A stretch of 64,000 bases of DNA, taken from Acanthochromis polyacanthus. Taxonomy: Eukaryota > Chordata > Actinopteri > Pomacentridae. Positions 61,072 to 64,000 of this stretch are shown here, piece after piece. Within the stretch, counting starts at the first letter, position 1. Each line of letters begins with the position of its first letter. The position numbers and the translations under genes are program-made. The stretch lies in the NCBI RefSeq assembly GCF_021347895.1, contig NC_067122.1, positions 12,699,983 through 12,763,982 on the forward strand. The letters are read 5' to 3'. The notes beneath the pieces are model-generated. The model had not been told where the DNA came from, made no database searches, and worked only from the letters and a program-made list of their open reading frames with translations.

Positions 61072-61265
61072 CGTCTCTGCTCTGTCCCATCCACTGTGGT
61101 GAGTGGGGTCTAGCCGTAGTGCTGCTCTGTCTGGGGGCCTTATCTGGCTGCGGAGCGCTGGGCTCTGCACTGCTGTCTCTATTGGCATGATGATAGAGGG
61201 AAGGCCTGTCTTCCGAGATAAATCCTGCCTCTGTTCTCCCTGCAGCCCGTTCGGCTTCCCGTTTG
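61072..61265 (-). CDS. putative coding exon, unidentified
   Basis: On the minus strand an open frame runs without a stop through the segment and is GC-richer than its surroundings. It ends at a strong splice-donor match, ACG|GTACGTG (junction at 61072/61071). At the other side TTATTTATTTATTTCCCACAATGCCTGCAG, split by the junction at 61265/61266, looks like a T-rich acceptor with CAG. Alternatively translation could begin at the ATG inside it (61273-61275), giving MPAANGKPNGLQGEQ. The peptide is rich in Arg, Pro, Gln and Ser (DLSRKTGLPSIIMPIETAVQ, then SPALRSQIRPPDRAALRLD) with no known domain. Codon use and splice signals support an exon, but the peptide matches nothing I know, and no flanking exon was found in this window. 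Confidence 0.3.
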
Positions 61266-61281
61266 CTGCAGGCATTGTGGG

Positions 61282-61300
61282 AAATAAATAAATAAATAAA
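61282..61300. repeat. (AAAT)n short tandem repeat
   Basis: Nearly five AAAT units. On the minus strand they make up the T-rich tract of the putative acceptor. Confidence 0.9.
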
Positions 61301-64000
61301 TTCTCCCACCGCCATTAGACATCAGCACGTCTGCCGGTGACAAGTTGGCCTCCATGACTGGCGAAGATAAAGGATGTGGAGGGAGAAGAAATGGAAGGTA
61401 GCTGGTAAACAGGTATACAGATGGCACAGTGGAGGAAAGGGAGGACACGGGAATGAGGAAATGGAGACACAATGAAAAAGATGCATTTAACCTAGTAATT
61501 TACTTTTGTATTGAGTGTGAGAATCCTATTAGTTGTGACCAGCAGCTACCACGTCAGTTTGTGGGTCCATCCCTAAACTTACCAAAACTAAACTTTTCTG
61601 CACATTCGCCATCGGGAGCAGAGTTTTTAGGTTGTTGTGCTGTTGATATACATGAGATTTATAACATATTTAGTCAAGTTACATGTGGTCATTTTTGGAT
61701 GACCTTTTCTTTCTTCGTTTTTAATAAATAATTATTTAGTGCACCATTAAGTCATTTAAAGCTGAGCTCTTTGTTATTTTTGAATACGCAATAGAGGAAA
61801 TGACTGTCATGTGGAAGGACTTGCAATGTAGTACGAGAATCACTTTTAGAATCTTCTTTTAACTTATTATTTTGGCTTTCTTGATGAAAAAAATGACAAA
61901 CCCACTGCACAGCCAATCTACCAAAAGGTAGCAACTAGTTTTCGAGTTATTAACAGTAAACAGAGCAAAAAGGAGGAGGAAATAATGTAGCAAAGTTCAT
62001 CAGGTTGCAAGATGTCCCCTGGATGTGTGAACAGTTCACCTCTCATCAATATAAGGTGAAAACATGACAGCTTGGTGTTTGCAGCTTGTTCCGCTGTTCC
62101 TAAGTGGTAAAAAAAAAAAAAAAAAATGTCTTCATACAGCAATAAAGATCTGCTTTATTGCTTAAATTCTGTTTAAATCTTTTTAGCAGAGTTTTGTACC
62201 ACCTTAAAAATAAAGGACAGGTGGCCAATTTATGGACAAGGCTAAAGATGTGAAAAGAGAAATATAATAAATGGCACCAGGCAACACACCAAAAAGGAAA
62301 TCTTCCAGCAGTGGTCCAAAGACTTTACACTTACAGTTGGAAAGAAATAATTTTGTCTTGAAAGAAACGCATTTCTCAATGAAAGTTGATAGTAGGAAAG
62401 GCTTCTATTGTGAAAGAGCTCAGGGCTAACCTCCGATGTGGGACCACTATTCTTGCTGTTTTTTTTAGGCACAAAAATTATGTTAAGTTAAAGTTGGAAC
62501 CTATAATTTGTTCACTGAAAAGGAGTCACAATACAATAAATGACCAACAGTGAAGCAATACAAAGAAAACTGCCATTTTTGTGATACAACACAAACAGAA
62601 AATGGCAGAAATTATGTAAAATGTCATAACGAAGGCAGTTTAGTTAAATATTAACCAAATTTTTGGGAGACAGGGCTGAGAAATTCTGAATCTAACATAT
62701 TTTTGATGGCTTTCAGTGTTTTACTTCCTCCAAAGAGTTTTTTACTTGTTTGAACACTACAAGCATGAAACTGCAGTCAGACTGACTGTGGTTTGGAAGT
62801 GAATTATCTCGACTTTAAAAACATCCCTCCATGGAAATAATAGTTGCACTGTAATATCAGAATTGAGTTAGAGTTGGAGACAATATTTTAAGACTCAGTA
62901 GCTGGTTTCAGCATGCTATAGCAGACACACTGTGTAATATAGTGATGAAAGAAAGACTGAGGAGAGACAGATAGTAAAGAGGGATGACAGAGGAAACCCG
63001 AGGGTTTTGGACAAAGGAGAGGAGAAGAAAGGCCAGTCAGGGAGTCTTGATCAATTTAACGAGACTCCTACTAACGCAATCTTCTCTGTAACAACGGAGC
63101 TACCTTTGCACAAATTCTACATTCTAGCAAAAAATGGATCACATGACTTCTGTGGACTCTATAAATCAGATGAACAAGTGTTTTAAACTGTCAGTTTCTA
63201 CTGAACAGCTCCAGTCGTGGGAATTTCACATCGAACTATTTCAAGGATTTATTGAGGAACCGAGAACCGCAGGGCAGCTTTGACATTATTCATTGGGTTG
63301 GCGATTCAATTTCCAGGTTTTTCTGTTCACTTGAGTGTATCCGAGCAAGACATTAAAGCTCAAACCCAAAGAGTAGGAATCAGGCAAACAAACTCATGGG
63401 CTCCAAATAAGAAAGTCACTTCTGAATACGATGTTGGTTTGACGTCTCACGGGGTACCTTGCTGTGTGTCTAATGTCATACAACACCTAATTCAGTAAAA
63501 AGACGATTAGGTGCACCTATAAAGTATCATTTCGGTTTATATTTCCCCAAATACTACCTCCATAAAAACACTGAGGGGAATTTGTTTTCACACAGTTCTG
63601 ACCTTTGGAGAATATGTAACAAGTGCAATCACAAGGGTAATCAATTAAAAGGTCAAGAAAAACAACAGTCTTCAACATAAATGAGCTACAAACGAGATGT
63701 TGCATAAAATTACCGTGGCTGCGCTTCATAACAAGTGCTCTAATTGTATTCAAAAGAAGCATCGAAAACTAATTCATAAACAGATTTTAAAAGTCATGCT
63801 AACTTTGACATCATGTTGCTCATCTATTTGCTATTATTTAAGGTTATTTTTTCATGGTAACTTTTAGAATGGGGATGCAGTTTTGTAGACACCGCAGTCA
63901 TCTGTTCATCAGTAGAGCTACATCATTACAGTTTGCCAGGGAAACGTGCCATCTGCGGACAATCTGAGGTCACTGTGAATGTGGGGTAAACATCCACTTC
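61301..64000. other. no gene recognised
   Basis: Non-coding, with an A17 run at 62109-62126 and otherwise AT-rich unique-looking sequence. No repeat family or exon recognised. Confidence 0.5.

Noticed and set aside
1..64000. tRNA, rRNA or snRNA genes
   Set aside because: No A-box plus B-box (GGTTCGAATCC-type) pair in a cloverleaf and no rRNA or snRNA core sequence was noticed on either strand.

Overview
This window looks like non-coding nuclear DNA of a teleost fish, probably a spiny-rayed (acanthomorph) species. It is AT-rich and full of microsatellites. Its recognisable content is almost entirely fish-type mobile elements: Tc1/mariner, hAT, L2-like and RTE-like LINEs, and a Ty3/gypsy scrap. 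Most open stretches are under 130 codons; the longest are 176 codons (inside the Tc1 transposase remnant), 174 (the opposite strand of an L2-like LINE) and 153 (no recognisable features). None of the stretches outside mobile elements resembles a known protein. There are no tRNA or rRNA genes and no bacterial-type operons. The window is most likely a gene desert or part of a very long intron. The only host-coding candidate is a 194-bp stretch near 61.1-61.3 kb on the minus strand with good splice signals, and it is unidentified.

Layout. At 1.9-5.4 kb there is a damaged minus-strand Tc1 end, a LINE 3' tail and a deleted Tc1 derivative. From 11.0 to 16.7 kb there is a decayed Tc1 copy, a composite DNA-transposon block with a 96-bp tandem duplication and GC-rich palindromes, and the window's only end-to-end autonomous-size Tc1 element (15134-16714), which is dead. 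From 20 to 27 kb there is an L2-like LINE with a nested insert, a 173-bp Tc1 derivative, one copy of an unclassified dispersed repeat, and a hAT remnant with BED-finger and DDE fragments. From 27.2 to 36.5 kb little is recognisable. At 36.5-38.5 kb there are two more Tc1 derivatives of different subfamilies. At 45.2-47.0 kb there is another L2-like LINE split by a short interspersed repeat, then the second copy of the dispersed repeat. At 52.4-53.6 kb the 3' half of a Tc1 element (minus strand, second Asp and Glu of DD34E intact) carries a 549-bp non-autonomous element with 108-bp terminal inverted repeats in its 3' untranslated region. At 56.6-57.8 kb there is an RTE-type insertion with a 14-bp target duplication and a Ty3/gypsy RNase H fragment between inverted arms.

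No functional gene network can be described. What can be read is a history of insertions: at least eight Tc1 copies from six sequence groups, three of them deletion derivatives of one subfamily, plus nested events that give relative ages. The strongest novelty candidate is the 549-bp element at 52559-53107. I found no convincing new multi-gene system. Family assignments rest on recognising characteristic sequence; no database search was run.
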